The notes: a model not told the origin generated them from the letters alone. Shown: positions 46,253-55,440, counted from the stretch's first letter. The stretch is 64,000 nucleotides of DNA from Halomonas alkalisoli (GCF_021412585.1 NZ_JAKCMI010000027.1:139501-203500); one strand, 5' to 3'. A program made the numbers and translations.

Positions 46253-46821
46253 CACGCGGCCCTCCGCCGGGATGTCGGTCGCAGCAGCGCCGCCGCCAGG
46301 ATGCCGCCGATCACCCAGCCGGGATGGACCCCCAGCAGGTAGATCAGGGCCCCGGCGACCACCGCCATGGCCAGGCTCACCGCCCAGCCCAGGGCCAGGC
46401 GCGACTTGTTCCAGAAGTCCAGGGTCAGCTGGCCCATCATGACCATGACCACGGGGACGACGGCCTGGCCCATGCCGTGGATCCAGGCCACGTGGCGATA
46501 GCTGCTGAAAAGGGCCAGTAGCGCGATCATCGCCACGACCATGGGCAGGATGACGGCGGTCACGGCGATCGCACAGCCGGTTGCGCCGGCTACCCGATAG
46601 CCGATGTAGCCGGGCATCTTGGTCGCGATGGGGCCGGGTAGGGTGTTGCCGATGGCCAGCACGTCGGCGAATTCCTCGTCGTTCAGCCAGGCATGCCGTT
46701 TGACCACTTCCTGCTGTACCAGGGGTATCATCGCAGGACCGCCGCCGAAGCCGAGCAGGCCGATGCGGGTGAAGGCCCAGAACAGGGCGCTGAACGGGAC
46801 CTTGTCGGGAGAGGATGTCAT
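46252..46821 (-). CDS. Short CHR-family (chromate-transporter-like) protein, first of pair B
   Basis: 189 residues, paralogue of 34094-34681, with FGGGPAMIPLVQQEVV and NTLPGPIATKMPGYIGY. It forms a pair with 45719. The upstream gap to the YigZ gene (46822-47026) holds an AT-rich stretch around 46870-46920 but no clear operator copy. Confidence 0.85.
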   Translation of the reverse strand: MTSSPDKVPFSALFWAFTRIGLLGFGGGPAMIPLVQQEVVKRHAWLNDEEFADVLAIGNTLPGPIATKMPGYIGYRVAGATGCAIAVTAVILPMVVAMIALLALFSSYRHVAWIHGMGQAVVPVVMVMMGQLTLDFWNKSRLALGWAVSLAMAVVAGALIYLLGVHPGWVIGGILAAALLRPTSRRRAA

Positions 46822-47026
46822 GACAGTGCCAAGCTTCGGTCGGTTCTGGCTCGGGAGGTTGCTCTCTCCTTCATATGATCTTTTCCATCCAATACATGGT
46901 TATTTTAAAGGGATTAGATTATTGCGAGAAAGTAAGCGGCACGCTACTGATGAACGACCATGTCCGGCGGTGGCGCTGAACGGTGTGACCTGAAGGGACC
47001 GGCCAGCGCTCAGGGGTCGACCACGC

Positions 47027-47644
47027 TCAGGTATCGACCAGGGCGAGATTGCCTCGCAGCCGGGCTTCGAGCGGCCCGAGGTCGATAGCGGTGTCCCGGG
47101 GCCAGCCGACGGTGAGTATGACGCCATCGGCGGCGTACTCTGCGGCGGTTACGGGAACCGCCAGGCTCTCGAGCCAGGTGCGGGCCTCGGCTTCGCCGGC
47201 GAAACCGACCTTGAGCCGCAACGGGGTGCGTTCGGTGACCTGGTGCAGGGGCAACTCGGCCAGCGCCTGGCTCACCGCCTGTGAATAGGCACGGGCCAGG
47301 CCGCCGGTGCCGAGCTTGGTGCCGCCGAAGTAGCGTGTCACCACGCAGCCGACCTGGCCCAGGCCGGCACCGTCGAGGACCTGAAACATCGGGCGACCGG
47401 CGGTGCCGCCGGGTTCGCCATCGTCGGAAAAGCCGATGGCATTCTGCTCGCCCGGCGCGCCGGCGATAAAGGCGCTGCAGTGGTGGCTGGCATTGGGGTG
47501 GACCCTGCGGGCCTCGGCAAGCAGGGCGGTGAAGCTGGCCACGTCCGGCGCATGGCAGATCCAGGTGATGAAGCGGCTCTTCTCGACCTCGGTCTCGGAT
47601 TCCCGCCGGGTGCCGGCAGGCAGGTCGGGGACCGGGTAGCGCAT
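47027..47644 (-). CDS. YigZ/IMPACT family protein (UPF0029)
   Basis: 205 residues. The N-terminal IMPACT domain carries EVEKSRFITWICHA, NASHHCSAFIAG, SDDGEPGGTAGRPM and RYFGGTKLGTGGLARAY. A C-terminal DUF1949-type domain (about 130-200) follows. Family function is unsettled (translation-linked or protease-like). The start codon overlaps the stop of the S24 gene (TGATG), so it should be induced with it by DNA damage; this pairing is unusual. Confidence 0.9.
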   Translation of the reverse strand: MRYPVPDLPAGTRRESETEVEKSRFITWICHAPDVASFTALLAEARRVHPNASHHCSAFIAGAPGEQNAIGFSDDGEPGGTAGRPMFQVLDGAGLGQVGCVVTRYFGGTKLGTGGLARAYSQAVSQALAELPLHQVTERTPLRLKVGFAGEAEARTWLESLAVPVTAAEYAADGVILTVGWPRDTAIDLGPLEARLRGNLALVDT

Positions 47645-48114
47645 CAGTGGGTGAGCTCGTGCTGGCGCACCACGCCCATCACCATGCCCAGCACCTGGAT
47701 GTCGCTGTTCTTCAGGTAGATGGGGGGCATGCTCTCGTTGGCCGGCTGCAGGCGGACCCCGCTCTTCTCGATATAGAGCTTCTTCAGGGTGACCTCCTGC
47801 TGATTGATCAGCACCACGGCGGTTTCGCCGTTCTCGGCACTCTCCTGGCGCTCGATGATGATCACGTCGCCGTCGAAGATATTGCAGTCGATCATGGAGT
47901 CGCCGCGCACGCGCAGGGCATAGGTATTGCGGCGTACCATGCAGGAAGGGGCGTGTACGGCACCGATGGTGGGGCAGGCCTCGATGGGCATGCCGGCCGA
48001 GACGTCGCCCAGCAGCGGGACCTCGACCAGGTCGTCGCCTTCGATGCGGATCCAGGCCTCGGCCATGGGCAGGTTGGGACGTCGGTGCAGATAGTGCGTG
48101 GAAGCCTGTGGCAT
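47644..48114 (-). CDS. LexA/UmuD-like S24 peptidase without DNA-binding domain
   Basis: 156 residues from MPQASTHYLHRR, with GAGGGGGA upstream. The S24 self-cleavage domain is complete: cleavage pair A40-G41 (in DVSAGMP), nucleophile S73 (RVRGDSM) and lysine K111. The sequence after the cleavage site resembles LexA (RLQPANESMPPIYLK), but only about 39 residues precede it and no helix-turn-helix is visible, so in size it is like UmuD. There is no umuC-type gene beside it. A LexA box sits 26 bases upstream. It may be a modulator of SOS or mutagenesis; function unproven. Confidence 0.8.
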   Translation of the reverse strand: MPQASTHYLHRRPNLPMAEAWIRIEGDDLVEVPLLGDVSAGMPIEACPTIGAVHAPSCMVRRNTYALRVRGDSMIDCNIFDGDVIIIERQESAENGETAVVLINQQEVTLKKLYIEKSGVRLQPANESMPPIYLKNSDIQVLGMVMGVVRQHELTH

Positions 48115-48139
48115 GTGGCGTTTCCCCCTCTGATCGACC

Positions 48140-48155
48140 CTGTGGAAATGTACAG
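48140..48155. promoter_or_regulatory. LexA (SOS) box upstream of the S24 gene
   Basis: CTGT-N8-ACAG, same form as the recA box, 26 bases before the S24 start codon. It lies between divergent genes, so it could also touch ccmA, but it is much closer to the S24 gene. Confidence 0.8.
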
Positions 48156-48318
48156 GTATCAAGCATCATAGCAGGCGATGCCTCACAGGCAAGTTCCCTG
48201 GTCCGGGACAAGCCTTGACCTGCGGCAAGAGTGGCGTCGTGACGCAGGCGGATTACTAGTAGCAAAAGGCCATTCAGTGTAGCATTTCCAGCGTATTTAC
48301 CATTCCTGGAGAGTGCCG

Positions 48319-48963
48319 TTGAGCCTGCGTCTGCAAGCGCAAAACCTCGCATGTGAGCGTGATGACCGTTGGCTGTTCCGGGGCCTGGACCTGGACATCC
48401 GCGCCGGCGAGATCGTGCGGGTGGAAGGGCCCAACGGCAGCGGCAAGACGACCCTGTTGAAGATCCTGTCCGGCCAGCTGGCCGACTACGAAGGCGAGCT
48501 CTTCTGGGACGAGCGGCCCATGCGTGAGGCGCGGGATGCCTTCCTGTCCAACCTGCTCTATATGGGCCATGCGCCGGGGATCAAGGCGGCGCTGACGCCG
48601 CTGGAAAACCTCACCTGGTATCAGGCCATGGCGGGCCAGTCGCAGGATGAGGCATCCCGCTATGCGGCACTGGAGGATGTCGGCCTGGCCGGTTTCGAGG
48701 ACCTTCCGGCGGGCCAGCTCTCCGCCGGGCAGCAGCGCCGGGTGGCGCTGGCCCGCCTGGTGCTGACGCCACGCCCGCTGTGGGTACTGGACGAGCCCTT
48801 CACCGCCATCGACCGCGACGGCGTTGCGGCACTGGAGCAGCGACTGTTCGCCCATGCGCGGCGGGGCGGCTGCGTGCTGGTGACCACTCACCACGAGCTG
48901 ACGCCCTGTGCCGAGCTGCGCCGTATCCGCCTTGGCGGGGGAGGTCTCGATGCCGGGAACTGA
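48319..48963 (+). CDS. ccmA: Heme exporter ATP-binding protein CcmA
   Basis: ATPase of the CcmABCD complex that frees holo-CcmE for cytochrome c assembly. 214 residues with Walker A GPNGSGKTT, signature LSAGQQRRVALARL and Walker B LWVLDEPF. I favour the TTG at 48319 because GGAGAG lies five bases upstream; a GTG at 48313 (two residues longer) overlaps that site. First of the nine-gene ccm operon. Confidence 0.92.
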   Translation: MSLRLQAQNLACERDDRWLFRGLDLDIRAGEIVRVEGPNGSGKTTLLKILSGQLADYEGELFWDERPMREARDAFLSNLLYMGHAPGIKAALTPLENLTWYQAMAGQSQDEASRYAALEDVGLAGFEDLPAGQLSAGQQRRVALARLVLTPRPLWVLDEPFTAIDRDGVAALEQRLFAHARRGGCVLVTTHHELTPCAELRRIRLGGGGLDAGN

Positions 48964-49690
48964 AGGCTTGCTGAGCGAGGAGGCCCCGGTGACCTTTCAC
49001 GGGGAACCTGGCGGCGGCTTGGCTGTCGCATTCTGGGCAACGCTCAAGCGCGATCTGGTGCTCCTGCTGCGGCGACGCAGCGAGGTGATGAATCCGCTGG
49101 TGTTCTTCGCCATCGTGATCACCCTGTTCCCGATCGGTATCTCGCCCGACCCGCAGCTGCTGGCGGCCATCGCCCCGGGCCTGCTGTGGGTGGCGGCGCT
49201 GCTCGCGGCGCTGCTGTCGCTGGACAGCCTGTTCCGGGCCGATTACGACGACGGTTCGCTCGAGCAACTGCTGCTGACACCGCAGCCGCTGGCCGTGCTG
49301 GCCCTGGCCAAGGTAACCGTGCACTGGCTGCTGACCGGCCTGCCCCTGGCGCTGATGGCGCCGCTGCTGGGGATCATGCTGGCGCTGCCCGCGGGTAGCT
49401 ATGGCGTGTTGGCGATTTCACTGGCACTGGGCAGTGCCAGCCTCAGCCTGATTGGTGCCATCGGAGCGGCGCTGACGGTGGGATTGTCCCGCGGCGGTGT
49501 ACTGCTGTCGCTGCTGGTGCTTCCCCTTTATATCCCGGTGCTGATCTTCGGTGCCGGAGCCGTGCAGGCCGCCATCTTCGGCGACGGTGTCATGGCGCAT
49601 CTGGCGATTCTCGGCGCGCTGCTGGCGCTCGCGCTGATTCTTGCGCCCCTGGCAATCGCGGCATCGCTGCGCATCAGTATCAACGGTTGA
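48950..49690 (+). CDS. ccmB: Heme exporter membrane protein CcmB
   Basis: 246 residues, six membrane segments (first FFAIVITLFPIGI-type near 55), membrane partner of CcmA. ATG 48950 has GGAGG upstream and overlaps ccmA by 14 bases; a longer frame from 48908 runs inside ccmA. The charged N-terminal 20 residues are longer than usual. Confidence 0.92.
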   Translation: MPGTEGLLSEEAPVTFHGEPGGGLAVAFWATLKRDLVLLLRRRSEVMNPLVFFAIVITLFPIGISPDPQLLAAIAPGLLWVAALLAALLSLDSLFRADYDDGSLEQLLLTPQPLAVLALAKVTVHWLLTGLPLALMAPLLGIMLALPAGSYGVLAISLALGSASLSLIGAIGAALTVGLSRGGVLLSLLVLPLYIPVLIFGAGAVQAAIFGDGVMAHLAILGALLALALILAPLAIAASLRISING

Positions 49691-49704
49691 GAGGGTGACC
49701 TGGC

Positions 49705-50445
49705 ATGTGGGCTTTCATTAACAAGTTGCGTTCTCCCAAGTGGTTCTACACCATCAGCGCCAGGCTGCAGCCCTGGTTCTGGGCCGCGGCGCTGATCCTC
49801 ATCGTTGTCGGCACGGTCTGGGGGCTCGCCTTCGCCCCGGCGGACTACCAGCAGGGCAACAGCTTTCGCATCATCTACGTCCATGTGCCGGCCGCCTTCC
49901 TGGCGCAGTCGATCTTCGTGTCCATGGCCATCTCGGCGGTTGTCTTCATGGTCTGGAAGATCAAGATCTGCGATATGGCAGCGGCGATGATGGCGCCGCT
50001 GGGTGCCGCCATGACCTTCATCGCGCTGTTCTCCGGTGCCGTCTGGGGCATGCCCACCTGGGGAACCTGGTGGATGTGGGATGCGCGCCTCACCTCGATG
50101 CTGATCCTGCTGTTTCTCTACCTGGGCGTGATCGCCCTGCGTGGCGCCTTCACCAGTCGCGACAGCGCGTCCCGCGCGGCATCCGTGCTGGCCATGGTGG
50201 GGGTCATCAACATCCCGATCATCAAGTATTCGGTCGACTGGTGGTACACCTTGCACCAGCCGGCCACCTTCACCATCACCGGCCGCGCCGCCATGCCCCT
50301 GGAGATGTGGCTGCCGCTGCTGATCATGGTGCTGGGCTTCTACAGCTTCTTCATCGCCCTGACGCTGACGCGCACCCGCAGCGAGATACTGCGCCGGGAA
50401 GCCAACAAGCGCTGGGTCCGCGAACTGGCCGAGGAGGCGCCGTGA
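49705..50445 (+). CDS. ccmC: Heme delivery protein CcmC
   Basis: 246 residues with six membrane helices and the tryptophan-rich heme-handling motif [13 protein letters not shown] facing the periplasm, flanked by conserved histidines. It loads heme onto CcmE. Its TGA overlaps the ccmD ATG. Confidence 0.95.
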   Translation: MWAFINKLRSPKWFYTISARLQPWFWAAALILIVVGTVWGLAFAPADYQQGNSFRIIYVHVPAAFLAQSIFVSMAISAVVFMVWKIKICDMAAAMMAPLGAAMTFIALFSGAVWGMPTWGTWWMWDARLTSMLILLFLYLGVIALRGAFTSRDSASRAASVLAMVGVINIPIIKYSVDWWYTLHQPATFTITGRAAMPLEMWLPLLIMVLGFYSFFIALTLTRTRSEILRREANKRWVRELAEEAP

Positions 50446-50684
50446 TGTTCTTCGACAGTCTTTCGGAACTCTTCGCCATGGGCGGCCATGCCCCCTATGT
50501 CTGGGCAGCCTGGGGTGTCACCGCGGTGCTGCTCCTGGGAAGCGTGATACATGCTCGCGCCGAGCGCCGCCAGCTGCTGCGTCAGCTCAAGCGTCGCGTT
50601 CGCCGCGAAAGTCGCCTGGCTGGTCGTTCCGCCGAGGCGCAACCGATTCAAACTAGCAGGGGTGGTAGCACCAATGACGCCTAA
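50445..50684 (+). CDS. ccmD: Heme exporter protein CcmD
   Basis: 79 residues: [20 protein letters not shown], one membrane helix (WAAWGVTAVLLLGSVIHA) and a basic cytoplasmic tail (RAERRQLLRQLKRRVRR). It is needed for release of holo-CcmE from CcmABC. Overlaps ccmC by one base (TGATG) and ccmE by 11 bases. Confidence 0.9.
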   Translation: MFFDSLSELFAMGGHAPYVWAAWGVTAVLLLGSVIHARAERRQLLRQLKRRVRRESRLAGRSAEAQPIQTSRGGSTNDA

Positions 50685-51210
50685 ACGTAAGCAGAAGCTG
50701 TTCGTGGTTCTGGGGCTGGTGTCGCTCGCGGCGATCGCCGTGGGCCTGACGCTCTATGCCCTTCGGGCCAATATCAATCTCTTCTTCAGCCCGATCGAGA
50801 TCGCGGCCGGTGATGCGCCCTATGAACGCCAGATCCGTGCCGGCGGCATGGTCAGGGAGGGCAGCGTGTCGAGGAATCCGGATAGCCTGGACGTGGAGTT
50901 CACGGTCACCGACTATGTCGAGGATCTGCGCGTCTCCTACAGTGGTATCCTGCCCGACCTGTTTCGCGAGGGGCAGGGCGTGGTCGTCGTCGGTCAGTTG
51001 AAGCAGGATGGCATGTTCCGTGCCGACCAGGTGCTGGCGCGCCACGACGAGAACTACATGCCACCCGAGGTCGCCGACGCGCTGGAAGCGGCCGGCTACT
51101 CTCCCGCCGACTTTCAGACCAAGGCCGCCAAGGTGGCCGAGCGTGTCGAGGCGCGGGAGTCAGGCGAAGGCGAGAGCCAGAATCAAAGCCAGAGCCAGAG
51201 CCAGTACTGA
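50674..51210 (+). CDS. ccmE: Heme chaperone CcmE
   Basis: 178 residues: N-terminal signal anchor (about 8-29), OB-fold domain, and the heme-binding H124 with Y128 in HDENYMPPE. Carries heme covalently in the periplasm to CcmF. The C terminus is a flexible Glu/Ser/Gln repeat (QNQSQSQSQ). Start at MTPKRKQKL overlaps ccmD. Confidence 0.95.
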   Translation: MTPKRKQKLFVVLGLVSLAAIAVGLTLYALRANINLFFSPIEIAAGDAPYERQIRAGGMVREGSVSRNPDSLDVEFTVTDYVEDLRVSYSGILPDLFREGQGVVVVGQLKQDGMFRADQVLARHDENYMPPEVADALEAAGYSPADFQTKAAKVAERVEARESGEGESQNQSQSQSQY

Positions 51211-51222
51211 TCCGGAGTAACC

Positions 51223-53229
51223 ATGTCGATCCAGATGATTCCCGAAATCGGCCATTTCGCCCTGGTCATCGCCCTGTTGCTGGCGGTGGCCCAGACGGCG
51301 ATGCCATTGGCCGGCGCGGCGCTGCGCCGGCCGCTGCTGATGGCCTATGCCCGCCCCATGGCAAGCGGACAGTTCCTGTTCGTGGCAATCGCCTATGCCG
51401 CTCTCACGGCGAGTTACATGCTGGACGACTTCAGCGTGGCCAACGTGGCCAACAACTCCAACTCCATGCTGCCCTGGTACTACAAGTTCAGTGCCGTCTG
51501 GGGCAACCATGAGGGCTCGGTACTGCTGTGGAGCCTGATGCTGGCCGGCTGGGGCTTCTTTGCCGCCCGCTACTCCCGTGAGCTGCCCCGTGAGATGGTG
51601 GCCCGGGTCGTCGGCGTGCTCGGCGCGGTCTGCGTCGGCTTCCTGCTGTTCATCCTGATCACCTCCAACCCCTTCGAGCGGCTGCTGCCCAACGTGCCGC
51701 AGGATGGCGCCGACCTCAATCCGCTGCTGCAGGACATCGGCCTGATCCTGCATCCGCCGATGCTCTACATGGGCTATGTCGGCTTCTCGGTGGTCTTCGC
51801 CTTTGCCATCGCCGCGCTGCTGGGCGGTCGGCTCGATGCCGCCTGGGCCCGCTGGGCGCGCCCCTGGACCAACCTGGCCTGGGCCTTCCTGACCGTGGGC
51901 ATCGCCCTGGGCAGCTGGTGGGCCTACTACGAGCTGGGCTGGGGCGGCTGGTGGTTCTGGGACCCGGTGGAGAACGCCTCGCTGCTGCCCTGGCTGACGG
52001 GCACCGCCCTGATGCACTCCCTGGCGGTGACCGAGAAGCGCGGCTCCTTCAAGAGCTGGACGCTGCTACTGGCGATCACCACCTTCTCGCTGTCGCTGCT
52101 GGGCACCTTCCTGGTGCGTTCCGGCGTGCTGACCTCGGTACACGCCTTCGCCAACGACCCGTCCCGCGGCTTCTTCATCCTGGTGTTGCTGGGTATCACC
52201 GTGGGGCTGTCGCTGCTGATCTTCGCCCTCCGCGCCCCGCGGGTCAGCCACAAGACCAGCTTCAACTGGCTTTCTCGTGACGCCCTGCTGCTGATCAACA
52301 ACATCATGCTGGTGATCATCACCGTCACCGTGCTGATGGGTACCGTCTATCCGCTGCTGCTCGACGCCCTCAACCTGGGCAAGATCAGCGTGGGCCCCCC
52401 GTACTTCAACGCCCTGTTCGTGCCGCTCACCGTGATCATGTGCATCTTCATGGGGCTCGGCCCCATCGCACGCTGGAAGCAGACCGAGGTCCGCTCGCTG
52501 GTCAAGCGGCTCTGGCTCGCCGGTGTCGCGGCGCTGGCCATCGGCGTCACCATGCCCTTCATCTTTGGCCAGGAGTGGAACGCCTGGGTCGCCATCGGCC
52601 TGGTGACCGCCATGTGGATCGTGCTGCCGATGTTCCGGGACATCTATGAGAAGACCCGCCATGCACCGACGCGCATCGCCGGGCTCAAGAAGCTGTCGCT
52701 GGCCTACTGGGGCATGCAGCTGGGCCACCTCGGCGTGGCGGTGACCATCATCGGCGTAGCGGTGGTCTCCAACTACAACATCGAGCGCAACGTGCGCATG
52801 AGCATTGGCGACAGCGCCCAGGTCGCGGGCTACACCTTCACCATGACCGAACTCACCAGCCGTCGCGGCCCGAACTTCCTGGCCGACCGGGCGGTGATCG
52901 AGGTCCAGCGTGATGGCAGCAGCCGCAGCTTCACCATGACCCCCGAGAAGCGGCTCTACATCGCCCGCGGCATGCCCATGACCCAGGTCGCCCTGCGTCC
53001 CGGCCTGTTCCGCGACCTCTACGTGGCCATGGGTGAGGACCTCGGCGACAACAGCTGGGCCATGCGCGTGCAGTACAAGCCCTTCGTGCGCTGGCTATGG
53101 CTGGGGGCACTGCTGATGGCCGGCGGCGGCCTGCTGGCGGTGGCCGACCGCCGCTACCGGCGCCTGGCCACGTCGGAGGATCCGGAAATGGCACCGGGGC
53201 CCGCGGCGTCGAAGGAGGCCACGGCATGA
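51223..53229 (+). CDS. ccmF: Cytochrome c heme lyase subunit CcmF
   Basis: 668 residues with about 15 membrane helices and the WWD motif GGWWFWDPVENASLLPWL, the heme-attachment site shared with CcmH/I. AGGAG-type site (CCGGAGTAACC) before the ATG. Its stop overlaps ccmG (ATGA). Confidence 0.96.
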   Translation: MSIQMIPEIGHFALVIALLLAVAQTAMPLAGAALRRPLLMAYARPMASGQFLFVAIAYAALTASYMLDDFSVANVANNSNSMLPWYYKFSAVWGNHEGSVLLWSLMLAGWGFFAARYSRELPREMVARVVGVLGAVCVGFLLFILITSNPFERLLPNVPQDGADLNPLLQDIGLILHPPMLYMGYVGFSVVFAFAIAALLGGRLDAAWARWARPWTNLAWAFLTVGIALGSWWAYYELGWGGWWFWDPVENASLLPWLTGTALMHSLAVTEKRGSFKSWTLLLAITTFSLSLLGTFLVRSGVLTSVHAFANDPSRGFFILVLLGITVGLSLLIFALRAPRVSHKTSFNWLSRDALLLINNIMLVIITVTVLMGTVYPLLLDALNLGKISVGPPYFNALFVPLTVIMCIFMGLGPIARWKQTEVRSLVKRLWLAGVAALAIGVTMPFIFGQEWNAWVAIGLVTAMWIVLPMFRDIYEKTRHAPTRIAGLKKLSLAYWGMQLGHLGVAVTIIGVAVVSNYNIERNVRMSIGDSAQVAGYTFTMTELTSRRGPNFLADRAVIEVQRDGSSRSFTMTPEKRLYIARGMPMTQVALRPGLFRDLYVAMGEDLGDNSWAMRVQYKPFVRWLWLGALLMAGGGLLAVADRRYRRLATSEDPEMAPGPAASKEATA

Positions 53230-53753
53230 CGCGTCGCCTGATACTGCTGTTGCCGCTGATCGGCTTCCTGGCGCTGTCGGTGTTTCTCTACCAGGGGCTG
53301 TCGCTCAACCCCTTCCACCGCGATTCCGCGCTGATGGCTCGGGACTTTCCGGCCTTCGACAAGGAAACCCTGAAGGACTCGGAGCAGCGGGTGGATGAGT
53401 CGCTGTTCCTCGGCCAGGTCACCCTGGTCAACGTCTGGGGCGAGTGGTGCCCGGAGTGCAAGCGCGAGATGCCCCAGCTGCTCGACCTGGCCGACCGCGG
53501 CATCCGCCTGGTGGGTATCAGCTACAAGGACACCCGCGAGAAGGGCATGGGCTTCCTGCAGGACTTCGGCGACCCCTTCGAAGTCAATATCTTCGACCCG
53601 GAGGGCGACCTGAGCTTCGAGCTCGGCGTCTACGGGGCGCCTGAGACCTTCCTGGTGGATCGCGACGGCATCATCCGCTATCACCATACCGGCTATATCT
53701 CGCCGGAAGACATCCGCAAACACATCCTGCCGGAGGTGGCAAAATGGCAGTGA
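53226..53753 (+). CDS. ccmG: Periplasmic thiol:disulfide oxidoreductase CcmG/DsbE
   Basis: 175 residues: N-terminal anchor, thioredoxin fold with WCPEC (C75, C78) and cis-proline region GAPETFLVD. Reduces the apocytochrome or CcmH thiols before heme attachment. Overlaps ccmF and ccmH. Confidence 0.95.
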   Translation: MTRRLILLLPLIGFLALSVFLYQGLSLNPFHRDSALMARDFPAFDKETLKDSEQRVDESLFLGQVTLVNVWGEWCPECKREMPQLLDLADRGIRLVGISYKDTREKGMGFLQDFGDPFEVNIFDPEGDLSFELGVYGAPETFLVDRDGIIRYHHTGYISPEDIRKHILPEVAKWQ

Positions 53754-54217
53754 TTCGACTGACCCTCGCTAGCCTCGTGCTGTTGCTGGTAGCCGGTTTG
53801 GTACAGGCTGCTGCCATTGAGATGCGCGAATTCGACGACCCGGTCATGGAGCAGCGCTACCGTAGCCTGACCGCCTCGCTGCGCTGCCCGACCTGCGAAA
53901 ACCAGGCCATCAACGACTCCGACGCCCCGGTCTCCCGGGACATGCGTGACCGGGTCTACTTCATGCTGCAGGACGGCAGGGCAGACATGGAGATCCGCGA
54001 CCACATGGTCGAGCGCTTCGGCAACTACGTGCTCTACAACCCGCGCCTGGAAGGCCGCACCTACCTGCTGTGGGGGCTGCCGGCCGCGCTGGTGGTGCTG
54101 GGCGGCATCCTGGTGGTGCTGGTGGTGCGCGCGCGGCGCAACGCCTCGGCCCGCGCCCTGAGCGACGAAGAGCGCGCGCGTCTCGACGCCCTGATCAACC
54201 GCGGGAGAACCCCATGA
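53744..54217 (+). CDS. ccmH: Cytochrome c maturation protein CcmH (CcmL type)
   Basis: 157 residues: signal peptide, redox pair C48-x2-C51 in LRCPTCEN, helical domain, C-terminal membrane helix. Matches the short CcmH; the TPR part is encoded separately as ccmI, as in Pseudomonas. Confidence 0.94.
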   Translation: MAVIRLTLASLVLLLVAGLVQAAAIEMREFDDPVMEQRYRSLTASLRCPTCENQAINDSDAPVSRDMRDRVYFMLQDGRADMEIRDHMVERFGNYVLYNPRLEGRTYLLWGLPAALVVLGGILVVLVVRARRNASARALSDEERARLDALINRGRTP

Positions 54218-55440
54218 GTCTGTTGTGGCTTGCCTTTGCCATTCTCCTGCTGCCCGCGCTGTGGCTGCTGGTGGCCCCCCTGCGCCGGGCGCGCCTGGTG
54301 CACGATGCTCAGGTGAGCTTCGAGGAGAATGACAAGTCCGCGGAACAGAACGTGGCGATCTATCGCCGCCGCCTGGCATCGCTGGAGGCGGCGCTGGAGC
54401 GGGGCGATATCGACCAGGCCCGCTTCGAGGAGGATCGCTTGGAGCTCGATCGCAGCCTGCTCGAGGATACCGAAGCCCTGAAACGTCCTCCGCTGCACTC
54501 GCCCGCTTCCGGCCGCTTCGTCGTCCCGCTGGTGGCGGTGGCCGTGGTGATCGGATCGGTGGCCTGGTACCTGCAACACGGCGCCGAAGGCGACCTGGCG
54601 ATCTACGAGGCCTACCAGGAGAGCGACTCCCTGCCGACGCTGGTGGAGCGGCTGGAGCAGCAGGCGGAACGCCAGCCGAACAACCCCAATGTCTGGGCCT
54701 CCCTCTACCCCATCTACCGCGATTCCGGCCAGGGCACCGCGGCGCTGAATGCGCTGGAGAACCTGATTGAACTCGAGGGGCGGCAGCCATCGCTGCTGGC
54801 GCAGAAGGCCCAGCTCAAGTTCTTCATGGCCAACCGCAGCGTCACCGACGAAGTGCAGGCGCTGGTGGACGAGACCCTGGAGCGTGACCCCCGCGAGCCC
54901 ACTATCCTCGGCATGCTCGGCGTCCAGGCCTTCGATGGCGGCGATTACGAGCTGGCCATCGATCGCTGGCGGCGTGCCATTGCCGGCATGTCCGACTCCA
55001 GCTCCTCGGAAGCCCTGCGGGAAGGCATTCGCATCGCCCAGCAGCGCATGGGCGTCGCATCGGAAGAGCAGGAGCCCATCGCCCAGGGGCCGGGAATCCA
55101 TGTGAGCGTTCGCCTGGACGAGAGCCTCGAGGGCATGCTCGATGACGACACCCGGGTGTTCATCATCGCCCGGGACATGGAGGGCGAACTGCCCCCGCTG
55201 GCCGTGGCCCGGGTCACGCTTGGCGACCTGCCCACGAGCCTGGTGCTCGACGACCGGCATGCCATGTCCGACGAAGCGAGCCTCTCCCAGGTGAGCGAGG
55301 CCAGGCTGCTGGTCCGCGTCACCTCCAGTGGCGACGCCACGCCGGCACCGGGTGACATGTTCGGCGACCTCGATGGCGTTGCCGTGGGCAGCGTCGACGA
55401 CGCACCCGTGGAGGTCGTCATCGACCGCCTCGTCGAGTAG
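54214..55440 (+). CDS. ccmI: Cytochrome c maturation TPR protein CcmI
   Basis: 408 residues: two N-terminal membrane helices around a coiled cytoplasmic loop with YRRRLASLEAALERGDID, then periplasmic TPR repeats (about 140-260) and a C-terminal domain (HVSVRLDESL onward) that binds apocytochrome. Start overlaps ccmH as ATGA. It ends only five bases before smc. Confidence 0.92.
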   Translation: MSLLWLAFAILLLPALWLLVAPLRRARLVHDAQVSFEENDKSAEQNVAIYRRRLASLEAALERGDIDQARFEEDRLELDRSLLEDTEALKRPPLHSPASGRFVVPLVAVAVVIGSVAWYLQHGAEGDLAIYEAYQESDSLPTLVERLEQQAERQPNNPNVWASLYPIYRDSGQGTAALNALENLIELEGRQPSLLAQKAQLKFFMANRSVTDEVQALVDETLERDPREPTILGMLGVQAFDGGDYELAIDRWRRAIAGMSDSSSSEALREGIRIAQQRMGVASEEQEPIAQGPGIHVSVRLDESLEGMLDDDTRVFIIARDMEGELPPLAVARVTLGDLPTSLVLDDRHAMSDEASLSQVSEARLLVRVTSSGDATPAPGDMFGDLDGVAVGSVDDAPVEVVIDRLVE

